A stretch of 64,000 nt of DNA from Metabacillus litoralis (GTDB lineage: Bacteria; Bacillota; Bacilli; Bacillales; Bacillaceae): the NCBI RefSeq assembly GCF_007994985.1, contig NZ_VOQF01000007.1, forward strand, positions 62,001-126,000, given 5' to 3'. A program made the translations under genes and the position numbers. The notes below the pieces were generated by a model. It saw only the letters and a list, made by a program, of their open reading frames with translations, ran no database searches and was not told where the DNA came from. Shown here one piece after another: positions 35,617 to 46,401 of the stretch. How positions within the stretch are numbered: the stretch's first letter is position 1; every line of letters begins with the position of its first letter.

Positions 35617-36888
35617 TTACTTAGAATTTTGTTTTAAATATGAAATTAATCGATCTATTCCGATCTCTTCTTGCTCACCTGTATCCATATTTTTTACTGC
35701 AATCACATTCTTTTCTAACTCATCATCACCCAAAACGGCAACAAATTTTGCATTGTGGCGATCTGCTGCTTTAAATTGAGCTTTCATCTTTTTATCTTCA
35801 TAGTCTTTTTCCGCTTTAAAACCTGCATTTCTCATGTCATAAAGCAATGAAACAGCACGATCTTTTGCTTGATCTCCCATTGTCACAATATAGCAGTCTA
35901 TTGCTGATGAAATAGGTAACTCTACACCTTCAGCTTCTAGTGCTGATAATAGACGCTCAATACTAAGTGCAAACCCAATGCCCGGTGTCTCTGGACCACC
36001 AATCTCTTGAGAAAGTCCATTATAGCGACCACCTCCACAAAGAGTAGTAATTGCACCAAATCCTTTTGCATCACTCATAATTTCAAACGCTGTATGATTA
36101 TAATAATCAAGCCCTCGAACAAGATTCTGATCAACTTCAAATGAAATTCCATTTGCTGTTAAGTATTGTTGCACTTTTTCAAAATAAGTCTTAGATTCTT
36201 CATTTAAAAATTCAAGAATAGAAGGAGCTGAACTCATTAACTCATGATCGCGATCTATTTTACAATCTAAAATACGCAATGGATTTTGTTGCAATCGATT
36301 TTGACAATCTGAACAAAATTCATTAATCCGAGGTTCAAAATGGGCAATTAAAGCTTCACGATGAGCTGTACGGCTTGCAGTATCACCCAAACTATTGATC
36401 ACTAGCTTTAAGCTTTTAAGACCTAGTGTTCCATATAAATTCATTGCAAGTGAAATAACTTCTGCATCAATTGCCGGGTCATTACTACCAAGTGCTTCAA
36501 TACCGAACTGAACAAATTGACGAAAACGACCTGTTTGTGGGCGTTCATAACGAAACATTGGTCCAATATAATAAAGCTTTGTTGGCTGTGATGGATTAGC
36601 ATAAAGCTTCTTTTCAACAAACGAACGCACAGTTGATGCCGTTCCTTCTGGTCTTAGTGTAATGCTTCTTCCCTTTCGATCTTGGAAGGTATACATTTCT
36701 TTTTGAACAATATCAGTACTCTCACCAACACCACGTGAAAATAATTCTGTATGTTCAAATATTGGTGTACGTATTTCCTTATACTGATACCTACTACATA
36801 AATCACGAGCAGTATTTTCAATATACTGCCACTTTTCAACTTCTCCAGGTAATATATCCTGAGTACCTCTAGGAATCTGGAATGACAT
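35617..36888 (-). CDS. hisS: Histidyl-tRNA synthetase
   Basis: Charges tRNA-His. The 423-residue class II enzyme has the N-terminal [10 protein letters not shown], motif 2 [18 protein letters not shown], the His-specific [13 protein letters not shown] and GGGRYNGL loops, motif 3 [11 protein letters not shown], and a C-terminal anticodon-binding domain ([14 protein letters not shown]...). AGGAGAAAAG precedes the ATG. First gene of hisS-aspS, behind a T-box leader and a consensus-like promoter. Confidence 0.98.
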   Translation of the reverse strand: MSFQIPRGTQDILPGEVEKWQYIENTARDLCSRYQYKEIRTPIFEHTELFSRGVGESTDIVQKEMYTFQDRKGRSITLRPEGTASTVRSFVEKKLYANPSQPTKLYYIGPMFRYERPQTGRFRQFVQFGIEALGSNDPAIDAEVISLAMNLYGTLGLKSLKLVINSLGDTASRTAHREALIAHFEPRINEFCSDCQNRLQQNPLRILDCKIDRDHELMSSAPSILEFLNEESKTYFEKVQQYLTANGISFEVDQNLVRGLDYYNHTAFEIMSDAKGFGAITTLCGGGRYNGLSQEIGGPETPGIGFALSIERLLSALEAEGVELPISSAIDCYIVTMGDQAKDRAVSLLYDMRNAGFKAEKDYEDKKMKAQFKAADRHNAKFVAVLGDDELEKNVIAVKNMDTGEQEEIGIDRLISYLKQNSK

Positions 36889-36980
36889 TACTTTTCTCCT
36901 CCAATACACAAATGCTATATGATCTGGGTAGTTACCCGAGCTGTAGTTTTTATTTTTCGAAATGGTTCAAAACAACAAAA

Positions 36981-37273
36981 AAACTCCCGTCTCTACAATA
37001 ATGTAGGGACGAGAGTTATACCCGTGGTTCCACCCTAGTTGAAATAGTATTATCTATCTCCACTCAAACAGTTAACGCCTGTAACGTTCAGCTCCTACTA
37101 AACATGATGTTTTTCAGAGAGAAACCTAAGGAGTGTTTTTCAATAAGTCATCATGTAGAAATGTTTTCAGCCTAAGACATTTCCTCTCTAGTCATGTGTA
37201 TTCTTACTTACTTTTCTCCCTCAATGGTTCATAAAAGATATGTATATTTCAACATAAAAGTTATTATCGAATT
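36981..37273 (-). promoter_or_regulatory. T-box leader of hisS-aspS
   Basis: The T-box core AGGGTGGAACCACGGG (37021-37036, minus strand) is followed by a 15-bp terminator stem (37002-37016 with 36983-36997) and TTTTTTT. The upstream 230 nt contain GAGAGGAAATG and further stems typical of Stem I. CAC in AAAAACACTCC is a candidate His specifier, not proven. Starvation for charged tRNA-His should promote read-through. Confidence 0.92.
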
Positions 37274-37280
37274 TTATCTT

Positions 37281-37310
37281 ATCATACGTATCTTTGCAGT
37301 ACATTGTCAA
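37281..37310 (-). promoter_or_regulatory. hisS promoter
   Basis: TTGACA and TATGAT lie 18 bp apart on the minus strand. The -35 box overlaps the stop codon of yrzK, so hisS has its own promoter even though yrzK is just upstream. Confidence 0.75.
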
Positions 37311-37486
37311 GAACGATTTAAATGTTTTTTTAATTTCTTAACATCTCCAAGTGATATACCGAACTCTGAAGCAAGCTCATATGAAGTATCATTTTGTTCT
37401 TTCATCATAAAATCATGAAGATTTACTCCAAACACATCACGTGTTGAATGAGAGATGTCACCTTTTTCACTATTTCTCATATTCAT
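37307..37486 (-). CDS. yrzK: YrzK-like small protein with HTH-type fold
   Basis: A 59-residue protein, MNMRNSEKGDISHSTRDVFG at the start and SYELASEFGISLGDVKKLKK near the end. The latter reads like a helix-turn-helix recognition pair. It begins at ATG 37486 with GGAGGAGAA immediately before; a second ATG two codons in is possible. In B. subtilis yrzK occupies the same place between yrvJ and hisS, hence the symbol. Role unknown; small DNA-binding or sigma-like function is a guess. Confidence 0.8.
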   Translation of the reverse strand: MNMRNSEKGDISHSTRDVFGVNLHDFMMKEQNDTSYELASEFGISLGDVKKLKKHLNRS

Positions 37487-37691
37487 TTCTCCTCCATATT
37501 TTTAGTATGATTTCTCCAGATAATTTAGTTTCCTCGAAGAAACTCTTCACAAATCAACAAAAAGCTTAAATGAAGTTATTTTCTTAAATATCTTTTCCTA
37601 TATTGGAAGATTTTATTTCAAATTTTAAAAGGAATGTCGATATAAGTAGAGAAATGGTTATATTAGCATTTTAATAAAGGAGGATTTATCA

Positions 37692-39488
37692 TTGATTCGC
37701 AAACTTTTAACAGTATCCATCTGTTTAACAGTACTGTTAACTTCTTCATTGTTTATGACTGTGAAAACATCTGCTACAAATGATCAGGTCACTATAAAGG
37801 TTGATTTATTAAATGTTCGAAGTGGTGCTGGTCTTACATATTCAGTTATAGCCAAAGTTAAATCGGGACAAACATATGATGTGGTAGAGAAGAAAAACGA
37901 GTGGATTAAAATTAAATTATCTAGCAATTCGACAGGCTGGGTAGCAGGGTGGCTTGTAACCGAGAAGAAACAAACTGCCTCTCAAAAACCAGCATCATCA
38001 GAAAATGTTTCGAAAAGTTCAACTGTCACATCAAATGCGACAGGTTTGAGATTTCGCTCAGGTCCTGGAACAACTTTTTCGGTAATCGGTGTATTTGATA
38101 ATGGAAAATCAGCCACTTACTTAGAGAAGAGTGGAGCTTGGGTTAAAATTTCATATTCTGGTAAACAAGGCTGGGTATCTTCCCAATTTGTAACAATTAA
38201 AAATACAGCACCCAGTAGCAATCCAAGTACTAGTCCTTCTGTTAAAAAAACAGCTACAGTTACTGCTACCTCTCTTAATGTTAGGAATTCTGCTTCGACA
38301 AAAGGAGCAAAAATTGGTAGCTTAAAGAAAAATGCAGCTGTTGTTATCACGAAGGAACAGGGTGATTGGGCATATGTTGAGACAAATAGCATCAAAGGCT
38401 GGGTTCATAGTGATTACATAAAAGTAAGTGCGTCAAACCCTGCAGAAACGCCAAAAGAAACAACCACTACTCCACAGACACCAACAAATACAACGTCAAA
38501 TGGAACAGTAACAGCTACTTCCTTGAATGTAAGGGACAATGGATCATTAAGTGGCAAAGTTATTGCGGCTGTCACAAAAGGAACAAAGGTTACCATCTTA
38601 GAGGAAAAAAATAAATGGTACAAAATTAGCTTTGGAGCGAACAAGGTTGGTTGGGTAGCAGGTTGGTATGTGACGAAAACAGCAACACCGACTCCAGTTA
38701 AGGAAACACCAGCTTCTTCAACAGAACAGGTGAAAATTATTTTTGATGGAACAAATATCCGTTCTGGAGCATCAACAAGTCACTCAATCGTCAAAAGAGC
38801 AAAATTAGGAGAAACCTATAACATTATAGGAAAATCTGGAGAATGGTACAAAATTAATGTTGGCAATAACAAGACTGCGTATATTGCAGGTTGGGTTATT
38901 GAAACAATAGGAGTCAATTCTCCTATTACTAAACCTGGTTCTGAACAATATGTAAAAAACAAAACAATCGTCATTGACCCAGGTCATGGTGGGCAAGATA
39001 GTGGTGCCGTTGGGTCACGAGGTACGTTCGAAAAAAATATAACTTTATCAACTGCAAAACTTGTATACGATAAATTAAAGTCTGCAGGAGCAAATGTATT
39101 TCTTACTCGATCAAATGACACTTATATTAGTTTAAACTCAAGAGTAAGTACTTCACACTACAGAAATTCCCAAGCATTTATCAGCATACATTTTGACAGT
39201 ACAACTGATAGCAGTGCTTCTGGTACAACAACTTATTATTACAACTCATTAAAGGATGCACCATTAGCATCAAAAATGAATGTTGAATTAGTAAAACAAG
39301 CAAAACTTAGAGATCGAGGAGTGAAATTTGGTAATTTCCACGTTATCCGTGAAAACAAAGGTCCTGCTGTATTACTAGAATTAGGATTTTTAAGTAACAG
39401 AACAGAGGAATTAACAATTGCTTCTTCCATGTACCATGAACGAGCAGCACAAGGTATCTATAATGGACTAACACAATATTTTAAATAG
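37692..39488 (+). CDS. yrvJ: Secreted N-acetylmuramoyl-L-alanine amidase with five SH3b domains (YrvJ)
   Basis: A 598-residue cell-wall hydrolase. A signal peptide (about 1-28, KLLTVSICLTVLLTSSLFM) is followed by five bacterial SH3 domains, each with an NVR/FRSG turn and GWV end (about 32-90, 110-168, 186-245, 270-330, 345-405), joined by Ser/Thr/Pro linkers. The C-terminal Amidase_3 domain has zinc ligands His432 (DPGHGG), Glu447 and His500 (SIHFD) and catalytic Glu563 (LLELGFLSN). Start is TTG with AAAGGAGG 8 nt upstream. Opposite in strand to hisS and dtd. Confidence 0.94.
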   Translation: MIRKLLTVSICLTVLLTSSLFMTVKTSATNDQVTIKVDLLNVRSGAGLTYSVIAKVKSGQTYDVVEKKNEWIKIKLSSNSTGWVAGWLVTEKKQTASQKPASSENVSKSSTVTSNATGLRFRSGPGTTFSVIGVFDNGKSATYLEKSGAWVKISYSGKQGWVSSQFVTIKNTAPSSNPSTSPSVKKTATVTATSLNVRNSASTKGAKIGSLKKNAAVVITKEQGDWAYVETNSIKGWVHSDYIKVSASNPAETPKETTTTPQTPTNTTSNGTVTATSLNVRDNGSLSGKVIAAVTKGTKVTILEEKNKWYKISFGANKVGWVAGWYVTKTATPTPVKETPASSTEQVKIIFDGTNIRSGASTSHSIVKRAKLGETYNIIGKSGEWYKINVGNNKTAYIAGWVIETIGVNSPITKPGSEQYVKNKTIVIDPGHGGQDSGAVGSRGTFEKNITLSTAKLVYDKLKSAGANVFLTRSNDTYISLNSRVSTSHYRNSQAFISIHFDSTTDSSASGTTTYYYNSLKDAPLASKMNVELVKQAKLRDRGVKFGNFHVIRENKGPAVLLELGFLSNRTEELTIASSMYHERAAQGIYNGLTQYFK

Positions 39489-39507
39489 ATCATTTGTCGT
39501 CTTATAC

Positions 39508-39549
39508 AAAAAAGGTTACTCATTCCAAATGGAACGAGTAACCTTTTTT
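39508..39549. terminator. Bidirectional terminator after yrvJ
   Basis: A 17-bp stem starting AAAAAAGGTTACTC closes on AAAT and ends in a run of T residues. A and T runs on both sides allow function for yrvJ and for dtd read from the other strand. Confidence 0.9.
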
Positions 39550-39563
39550 ATTTTGATTATTTT

Positions 39564-39663
39564 AAGGCTCTTTTCTCACTATAGTGTAATGCAGCGGAAG
39601 ACACCTGCGTGTTTAGAGAAAAGGTCGGGCCCCCACAGGCTTGACTTTACAAAAACAACCTTT
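39564..39663. repeat. Compact composite repeat (R1 core fragment in R2 arms)
   Basis: AAGGCTCTTTTC on the left and TTTACAAAAACAACCTT on the right are R2 ends; between them AGTGTAATGCAGCGGAAGAC and CCCCCACAGG are R1-core sequence. Its right edge touches the dtd stop codon. Confidence 0.6.
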
Positions 39664-40102
39664 ATTTACTTTCAAGAATTAATGTAACAGGTCCAACATT
39701 TGTGAATTGAACATCCATCATACTACCAAAAGTACCTGTTTCAACTTGAAGTCCTTTGTCTTTTAACTTTTTATTAAATAGAGTATAAAGTTCGTTTGCA
39801 ATATCTGGCTTTGCAGCACTCATAAAATTTGGACGTCTACCTTTACGACAATCTCCATATAAAGTGAATTGAGATACCGATAGAACCTGTCCATTAACAT
39901 CTAATAAAGAATCATTCATTTTCCCATCACGATCTTCAAATATTCGTAAATGAGCAACTTTATCTGCAAGATATTCAGCATCGCTTTCAGTGTCTTCATG
40001 TGTAACCCCAACTAGGACCATAACACCGTTATCAATAGATCCTACTACTTCACCAGAAACGGTAACACTTGCCTTTTTAGCTCTTTGTATCACAACTTTC
40101 AC
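39662..40102 (-). CDS. dtd: D-aminoacyl-tRNA deacylase
   Basis: Removes D-amino acids (and glycine from tRNA-Ala) from mischarged tRNAs. The 146 residues contain the active-site [10 protein letters not shown] motif, the [12 protein letters not shown] loop and the C-terminal NVGPVT cross-subunit motif. The GTG at 40102 was chosen because family members begin at this residue (VKVVIQR) with AAGG 9 nt upstream. It lies 20 bp after rel on the same strand, as in B. subtilis. Confidence 0.95.
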   Translation of the reverse strand: MKVVIQRAKKASVTVSGEVVGSIDNGVMVLVGVTHEDTESDAEYLADKVAHLRIFEDRDGKMNDSLLDVNGQVLSVSQFTLYGDCRKGRRPNFMSAAKPDIANELYTLFNKKLKDKGLQVETGTFGSMMDVQFTNVGPVTLILESK

Positions 40103-40122
40103 GAACAATACCTTACCTTTCC

Positions 40123-42330
40123 TTAATTCATCATTCTTCGTACAGAATAAACATCAGAAATTTGCTTAATTCTTTCTACAACTTTATGCAAATGATTAAT
40201 ATTTGAAATCGATATGGTCATATTAATTGTCGCAACCTTATTTCGATCAGACTTTCCAGATACAGATGAAATATTTGTCTTTGTTTCATTAACTACCTGA
40301 AGTACTTCGTTCAATAAACCTCTGCGATCATAACCAAGGATTTCAATTTCCACATTATATTCTTTTCGACTTGTAGAAGGTTGATTTTCCCATTCTACAT
40401 CTATTAAACGTTCTTTTGCGTCATCTGTATGAACATTTGTACAATCATCTCTATGAACAGAAACACCTCGACCTTTTGTAATGAATCCTACAATTTCATC
40501 ACCTGGTACAGGGTTACAGCATTTTGATAAGCGGATTAACAAGTTATCAATACCTTTAACTTGTACACCGGCATCACGTCTTCTTGATGTTACTGATGTT
40601 ACTTGCTTAGCTTCATTTATTACTTCACGAACATTTTTCTCTTGTTCTTCTTGATCACGCTTTTTACGCCACTTTTCTGTTAAACGATTAGCAACCTGTA
40701 ATGCAGTCACACCGTTATACCCAACTGCAGCATACATATCCTCTTCATTTGAGAAGTTAAATTTCTCTGCTACACGCTGAAGATTATCAATCGTCATGAT
40801 TTCTTTTACATCAAAATCTAAATTCTTAATTTCTTTTTCAACCATTTCTTTACCTTTTTCAACATTCTCTTCACGTCGTTGCTTTTTAAAGAATTGGCGA
40901 ATTTTGTTTTTTGCTTGAGAAGTTTGTGCTAGCTTTAACCAATCTTGACTTGGTCCATAAGAGTGCTTCGACGTAAGGATTTCAATAATATCTCCTGTTT
41001 TTAGCTTATAATCTAATGTGACCATTTTACCATTGATTTTTGCACCAATTGTTTTGTTACCAATTTCAGAATGAATACGATAAGCAAAATCAATCGGAAC
41101 TGATCCAGAAGGAAGTTCAATTACATCTCCTTTTGGTGTAAAGATAAAGACCATGTCTGAAAATAAATCAATTTTCAATGATTCCATGAATTCTTCTGCG
41201 TTCGTTACATCATCTTGAAATTCTAAAATTTCTCTAAACCATGTTAGTTTTTTCTCTAAAGTTGATTTCTCGTCAACTTCTTTTCCTTCTTTATATGCCC
41301 AATGTGCTGCTATTCCGTACTCAGCAATTTGATGCATTTCAATCGTACGAATTTGAACTTCAAGAGGATCTCCTTTTGGCCCAATAACAGTTGTATGAAG
41401 TGATTGATACATATTAGCTTTTGGCATGGCAATATAATCTTTAAAACGACCAGGCATTGGCTTCCAACATGTATGAATGATCCCTAACACTGCATAGCAG
41501 TCTTTAATACTATTAACGACAATCCTTACAGCTAATAAATCATAAATTTCATTGAATTGTTTATTTTGAAGTGCCATTTTCCGATAAATACTGTAAATGT
41601 GTTTAGGCCTTCCTGAAAAATCCGCTTCAATATTTACATCATCAACACGATCTCGAACCTCATTAATCACTTCATCCAAATATTCTAAACGTTCTTGTCG
41701 TTTCTTTTTCATCAAATTAACAATTCGATAATATTGTTGAGGGTTAAGATAACGTAATGATGTGTCTTCTAGTTCCCATTTGATTTTAGAAATACCTAAT
41801 TTGTGTGCTAAAGGAGCAAAGATTTCTAATGTTTCATTTGAAATTCTTCTTTGCTTTTCTTGTGGTAAATGTTTTAACGTTCTCATGTTATGAAGACGAT
41901 CAGCAAGCTTAATCAAGATTACTCGTATGTCTTGGGCCATCGCAACAAACATTTTACGATGATTTTCTGCTTGTTGTTCTTCTTTTGATTTATATTTAAT
42001 TTTACCTAGCTTTGTTACTCCATCAACGAGCATGGCTACTTCGTCGCTAAACTCCTTACGCAAGTCATCTAGCGTTATTTCAGTATCCTCTACAACATCA
42101 TGCAGAAATCCTCCAGCAATTGTTGAAGGGTCCATCTCTAAGTCTACCAATATCCCTGCTACTTGAATGGGATGTATAATATATGGTTCACCCGATTTAC
42201 GAAATTGCTCTCGATGTGCTTCTTCTGCATAGTCGTAGGCTCGTTGAATAAAAGCAGTATCCTCAGTTGATAAATACCGCTTTGCCTTTTCAATTACTTG
42301 TTCAGAAGATAAAACTTGTTCGTTAGCCAT
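40123..42330 (-). CDS. relA: Bifunctional (p)ppGpp synthetase/hydrolase Rel
   Basis: Makes and degrades the stringent-response alarmone. The 735-residue long RSH protein has an HD hydrolase domain with His53, His77-Asp78 and Glu81-Asp82 ([10 protein letters not shown]), a synthetase domain ([18 protein letters not shown], near 295-345), TGS ([16 protein letters not shown]), a helical and zinc-finger region ([20 protein letters not shown]) and a C-terminal ACT domain. Both catalytic sites look intact, so it should be bifunctional. AAAAAAGGTGA precedes the ATG. Confidence 0.97.
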   Translation of the reverse strand: MANEQVLSSEQVIEKAKRYLSTEDTAFIQRAYDYAEEAHREQFRKSGEPYIIHPIQVAGILVDLEMDPSTIAGGFLHDVVEDTEITLDDLRKEFSDEVAMLVDGVTKLGKIKYKSKEEQQAENHRKMFVAMAQDIRVILIKLADRLHNMRTLKHLPQEKQRRISNETLEIFAPLAHKLGISKIKWELEDTSLRYLNPQQYYRIVNLMKKKRQERLEYLDEVINEVRDRVDDVNIEADFSGRPKHIYSIYRKMALQNKQFNEIYDLLAVRIVVNSIKDCYAVLGIIHTCWKPMPGRFKDYIAMPKANMYQSLHTTVIGPKGDPLEVQIRTIEMHQIAEYGIAAHWAYKEGKEVDEKSTLEKKLTWFREILEFQDDVTNAEEFMESLKIDLFSDMVFIFTPKGDVIELPSGSVPIDFAYRIHSEIGNKTIGAKINGKMVTLDYKLKTGDIIEILTSKHSYGPSQDWLKLAQTSQAKNKIRQFFKKQRREENVEKGKEMVEKEIKNLDFDVKEIMTIDNLQRVAEKFNFSNEEDMYAAVGYNGVTALQVANRLTEKWRKKRDQEEQEKNVREVINEAKQVTSVTSRRRDAGVQVKGIDNLLIRLSKCCNPVPGDEIVGFITKGRGVSVHRDDCTNVHTDDAKERLIDVEWENQPSTSRKEYNVEIEILGYDRRGLLNEVLQVVNETKTNISSVSGKSDRNKVATINMTISISNINHLHKVVERIKQISDVYSVRRMMN

Positions 42331-42652
42331 GAAATCACCTTTTTTATAATGAAAACTTTATTTGAACTCCATTAATTCGGAGTGAATACGTCTTGTAAAC
42401 CTGAATATATTTAACCAAGCTTTTCAATTGGGTTTTAATTATGAAGAATAGTCCTTAGATCCTACTTTTAGAAATTTTACTATATTGTAACTATTATCAA
42501 TAAAAATTGAGAAGATGTAAAGAGAATTCATTCTTTTTAAGAAACCAAATACTGGTTCGAAGAATAATTAGATACTATTTTCCTCACTTTTAAAGGTAGC
42601 TACAAATAAAGTCATGTATTCTCTAATGAAAGGTAAACGAATGAGGAGAATC

Positions 42653-42778
42653 ATGATGGTGAAACAACCTTATGTAAATAAGAGAAGTATTGTTATTCAT
42701 ATCGGCTCTTATTCTAAAATGTTGATCTCCAAACCATATAATAAATTAGCTATGTTAAAGCTTAATGTTGATTTTTAG
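42653..42778 (+). CDS. Hypothetical 41-residue small protein
   Basis: Begins MMVKQPYVNKRSIVIHIGSY and ends MLKLNVDF. GAGGAG lies 6 nt before the ATG, the best Shine-Dalgarno in this 740-bp gap between relA and apt. Basic, no clear membrane segment. I do not recognise it. Its stop is followed at once by an R1 core. It may be a real small gene or a chance frame beside a repeat. Confidence 0.35.
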   Translation: MMVKQPYVNKRSIVIHIGSYSKMLISKPYNKLAMLKLNVDF

Positions 42779-42784
42779 CACACT

Positions 42785-42912
42785 GTTGATTGGAGTGTAA
42801 GGCATGAGACTCCTGCTTAGAGAAGCGTGTCAAAGGGAGACCCCACAGGCGCTAGCGCCGAGGAGGCTCCCGGACCGCCCGCGGAAAGCGAATGCCTGTA
42901 ACGGAAATCAAC
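42785..42912 (+). repeat. R1 core with short terminal inverted repeats
   Basis: 128 bp bounded by GTTGATT and AATCAAC. It contains GAGACTCCTGCTTAGAGAAG, GGGAGACCCCACAGGCG and GGACCGCCCGCGGAAAGCGA. GC content is much higher than in the flanks. An AAAAGAGCCTTTATAA follows at 42940-42955, the right end of an R2 element, so this may be part of a composite. No gene. Confidence 0.75.
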
Positions 42913-42953
42913 AACAATGTTTAACAGAGCCAATAAATTAAAAGAGCCTTTAT

Positions 42954-42978
42954 AAAAAAAGCACCCATGAGAGTGCTC
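42954..42978 (-). terminator. apt terminator
   Basis: AGCAC (42960-42964) pairs with GTGCT (42973-42977), with a further GG/CC-type extension, followed by seven T residues on the minus strand. About 90 bp after the apt stop. Confidence 0.6.
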
Positions 42979-43070
42979 TTTAAAAATTAAAAGAAAGGAG
43001 AAATTCTTCGATATTCCACTTAGAAAACACCGAAAAAATTTCTCTGTTTTATTATTTAATTTTCAAACAA

Positions 43071-43583
43071 TTAGTAAGTCATTAACGTTAATACTTCATA
43101 ACCATCTAATAGCTTACGTCCATCTAAATAAGATAGTTCTATTAAGAAAGCAATCCCAGCTACAACTCCACCAAGCTCTTCAACAAGCTTGATCGTAGCT
43201 TCAATTGTTCCTCCTGTTGCAAGTAAATCATCTGTAATTAATACTCGTTGACCTGGTTTGATAGCGTCTTTATGGATTGTTAAAACATCTTTACCATATT
43301 CAAGGCCGTATTCTACACGAACTACTTCTCTAGGTAATTTCCCTTCTTTACGAACAGGAGCAAAACCTACACCTAATGAGTACGCTACTGGGCATCCGAT
43401 TATAAACCCACGAGCTTCAGGACCAACGATAAGATCAATTTGCTTTTCACGAGCATATTCTACAATTTGATCTGTAGCATATCTATACGCATCTCCGTTA
43501 TCCATTAAAGTTGTAATATCCTTAAATTGGATTCCTGGTTTTGGATAATCAGGTACGACTGTTACGAATTGCTTTAAATCCAT
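43071..43583 (-). CDS. apt: Adenine phosphoribosyltransferase
   Basis: Salvages adenine to AMP using PRPP. The 170-residue protein has the PRPP-binding [14 protein letters not shown] segment and the [18 protein letters not shown] loop typical of bacterial Apt. The ATG at 43583 has GGAGG 11 nt upstream; eight further codons upstream were not included as they overlap recJ. It follows recJ directly. Confidence 0.97.
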   Translation of the reverse strand: MDLKQFVTVVPDYPKPGIQFKDITTLMDNGDAYRYATDQIVEYAREKQIDLIVGPEARGFIIGCPVAYSLGVGFAPVRKEGKLPREVVRVEYGLEYGKDVLTIHKDAIKPGQRVLITDDLLATGGTIEATIKLVEELGGVVAGIAFLIELSYLDGRKLLDGYEVLTLMTY

Positions 43584-43599
43584 TTTTCCAATGTCCTCC

Positions 43600-45960
43600 T
43601 TATACATTCATATGTGCATCTTGATCAGCCGATTGAAATCGTTCTTCAAACCATTGCTTTAACTGCATATATGATGTATATAATAACGTTTTTTCTAACT
43701 CTATTTTCATCTGTTTTTGTACATAGGTTTCCGATTCTCCTAAATCTCTTTTTTGAGACGAGGAATTTGTCGAAATAACACCATTTTCTATTGTAACAAA
43801 TTTCAGCTCAAAAAACACCTGTGACATAAACTCAATTGTTTCTTTTGACCATCCTTTATGTTTTGCTAGTAATTCTCCTTGTTCGTTTAAGTTGAATGTT
43901 CCTTTTTTTAATAAAAAGCCATAATACCACTTAAAGTGTTCACGAGTAGGAATTGTAGCAAAGAAATGATCGGCTTCTTGCATAAAAACAGAATAAATAC
44001 GATCTGGCTTTCCTTGTAAAAAGAGTGATTCGATATGCTCTGATGATACAGGTATATCTATTAAAGCAATATTTTTATTTTTCACATTAAGTTTTTCTGC
44101 ATCTTCTATTGTTTCAACTAAATGAATGCTATTTAGTAACACTTTACTTTTCATTGATTCAAATGTAAAAGGTTGAAAAGTTATAAAGGTAAGATTTTCA
44201 GAATTAGCTGTTTTGATAAGCTTTTCTACATTACGAGTACCACGATAATCATAAAGTTGCCATTCATCTACCTTAATATCCTGTAGCATGATTTGAGGCT
44301 TACGGTGGTTGTTCCATTCGTTAATTGTTAGCTCACCTATTGCTGATAGTGTTGCTGCAGGTGATAGTTCATCATGTATATGTCCAAATCCGAATCCAAC
44401 ACTATCAAGCTGATGTTCTTTTTGTGCAAAAACTAATTTTAAATGGTTTTGATCTGCGCCAATTTTTCTAATATTTGCTAGTGTAACATTTTCAACTTGA
44501 ACAATCGGCTTTGGATTATTCATTCCAAAAGGTGACAGCTGTTGCATTTCTTCTATAGATTTAACAGAAATATCTTCTAGCATACAGCTCACATCAACTT
44601 TAGTTACTGGAGTAAAATCTTCATCCGTTAATTGATTTTTAGCGAGCTCTACTAATCTTTCTCGAAGGATATCAACGTTTTCTAGCTGTAAAGTCATACC
44701 AGCGGCCATTGGGTGTCCGCCAAAATGTGGTAAGATCTCTCTACATGTAGATAAATTTTCAAATAAATCAAAGCCAGTAATACTTCGGGCTGAGCCTTTT
44801 GCAATTCCCTTTTCATGATCGATACTTAACACGATTGTTGGTCGGTAATAACGCTCTACAAGTCGAGATGCAACAATTCCTACTACTCCTGGATTCCAGC
44901 CTTCTTTTGCAATAATTAAGACAGGGTTATTTTCAATAGGAAATTTATTTTCCACTTCTGCGATTGCTTCCTCAGTCATTGTATTAACTAACTTTTGTCT
45001 TTCTTTATTTAATAAATCAATTTCTTCTGCAATCATAAAAGCTTCTTCTTCATTATCTGACAAAAGGAGATCAACAGCAGGATCAGCTGACTGTAACCTA
45101 CCTACAGCATTAATTCTTGGGCCGATCGCAAAGCCAATTGTATCTTCAGTTATATCTTTTTGATCTACATTTGCAATTTTCAACAACGCCTTTAATCCAA
45201 TACGTTTTGTTGACTTTAGTTGTTGAATTCCTTTTTTTGCAATTAATCTATTTTCACCGTGAAGAGTAACAAGGTCAGCAATAGTTCCAATCGCAGCCAC
45301 CTCTAATAAATCTGTTGGAGCTTCTCCTAAAAGCGCATGACTCAATTTAAAAGCTACACCAACTCCAGCTAATTCTTTAAAAGGATAAGAGCATCCTGGT
45401 TGTTTTGGATGGATAATTGCAAATGAATCCGGAAGAATTGGACCTGGTTCATGGTGATCAGTAATAATTAAATCAACTCCAAGCTCTTTAGCAATGGCAG
45501 CTTCATGGATTGCTGCTATTCCTGTATCTACAGTTATGATTAATGAGAAGCCTTTTTGATGTGCTTGTCTAAACGCAGCCTCATTAGGACCATAACCTTC
45601 AGTAAAACGGTTTGGAATATAAAAGTCAGCTTGTGCTCCAATTTTTCTTAAAGTTGTTAACAATACTGTAGTACTACTAACACCATCAGCATCATAATCT
45701 CCATACACAAGGATATTTTCATTATTTTCAATAGCTGTTTTTATTCGGAGAACAGCTTTGTCCATATCTTTTAATAAATAAGGATCGTGAAAATCTTGTT
45801 TTTCTATTTGTAAAAATTCACGAGCTCCATGGGTTGAATGAATTCCACGATTAACGAGTAATGACGCTACAAGTGGAGTAATCGATAATTCTTCTACTAA
45901 TGTATTAATCAAAGATTCATCAGTTGGTTGTACCAACCATCTTGTTTTTGCTTTTAACAT
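43600..45960 (-). CDS. recJ: Single-stranded-DNA-specific exonuclease RecJ
   Basis: A 5'-3' exonuclease of the DHH superfamily for recombination and mismatch repair. The 786 residues include motif GDYDADG (87-93), TVDTGI, the DHH motif at 168-170 (ITDHHEPG), FGGHPMAAG in the DHHA1 domain and an OB-fold. A Bacillus-type C-terminal extension of about 220 residues follows. The start at 45960 has GAGGGGTG upstream. It lies between the LapA-like gene and apt. Confidence 0.96.
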   Translation of the reverse strand: MLKAKTRWLVQPTDESLINTLVEELSITPLVASLLVNRGIHSTHGAREFLQIEKQDFHDPYLLKDMDKAVLRIKTAIENNENILVYGDYDADGVSSTTVLLTTLRKIGAQADFYIPNRFTEGYGPNEAAFRQAHQKGFSLIITVDTGIAAIHEAAIAKELGVDLIITDHHEPGPILPDSFAIIHPKQPGCSYPFKELAGVGVAFKLSHALLGEAPTDLLEVAAIGTIADLVTLHGENRLIAKKGIQQLKSTKRIGLKALLKIANVDQKDITEDTIGFAIGPRINAVGRLQSADPAVDLLLSDNEEEAFMIAEEIDLLNKERQKLVNTMTEEAIAEVENKFPIENNPVLIIAKEGWNPGVVGIVASRLVERYYRPTIVLSIDHEKGIAKGSARSITGFDLFENLSTCREILPHFGGHPMAAGMTLQLENVDILRERLVELAKNQLTDEDFTPVTKVDVSCMLEDISVKSIEEMQQLSPFGMNNPKPIVQVENVTLANIRKIGADQNHLKLVFAQKEHQLDSVGFGFGHIHDELSPAATLSAIGELTINEWNNHRKPQIMLQDIKVDEWQLYDYRGTRNVEKLIKTANSENLTFITFQPFTFESMKSKVLLNSIHLVETIEDAEKLNVKNKNIALIDIPVSSEHIESLFLQGKPDRIYSVFMQEADHFFATIPTREHFKWYYGFLLKKGTFNLNEQGELLAKHKGWSKETIEFMSQVFFELKFVTIENGVISTNSSSQKRDLGESETYVQKQMKIELEKTLLYTSYMQLKQWFEERFQSADQDAHMNV

Positions 45961-46046
45961 AGTTTCACCCCTCAACCATCCCATTATACAAGAGTGATCA
46001 AGGGGTTTCAATTTAAGTATTATATTCCAACTGTTGTAGATTCAAT

Positions 46047-46382
46047 TTAGGAATTCTCAGATTGCTTTTCTTCCTCGTTCTGAACTTCATTATTTGGTAA
46101 AGAAACTTGTTCTCCTTTTAAGGATTCTAGCTCTTCTTTTAATTTTATATTTTCTTTTTCTGTTGATTTAAGTTTTCTCTGTACAGATAAAATTCGCACA
46201 ACACCTGCAGATGCAATAATGAATCCTCCCATCAGGACAGATCCTAGTATAATTAAAATTAATGGCCATTCAGATGTTCCAAACAAATAATCAACCTGAA
46301 CAGGCTCAACATTTATTACGGCAAAAAGTGCAATAATTAGTGCAAAAATGATAGCTACAACAAGACTCCACTGACGTTTCAT
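46047..46382 (-). CDS. LapA-domain (DUF1049) membrane protein, YrvD-like
   Basis: A 111-residue protein with two membrane segments (WSLVVAIIFALIIALFAVIN and LILIILGSVLMGGFIIASAG), the family VEPVQVDYLFG linker between them, and a cytoplasmic coiled coil with an acidic end. Function is unclear; E. coli relatives (LapA) take part in LPS assembly, which does not apply to a Gram-positive cell. It sits between the CDF exporter and recJ, as yrvD does in B. subtilis. GGAGG precedes the ATG. Confidence 0.85.
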   Translation of the reverse strand: MKRQWSLVVAIIFALIIALFAVINVEPVQVDYLFGTSEWPLILIILGSVLMGGFIIASAGVVRILSVQRKLKSTEKENIKLKEELESLKGEQVSLPNNEVQNEEEKQSENS

Positions 46383-46401
46383 CTAAATTCCTCCAAACTT
46401 T

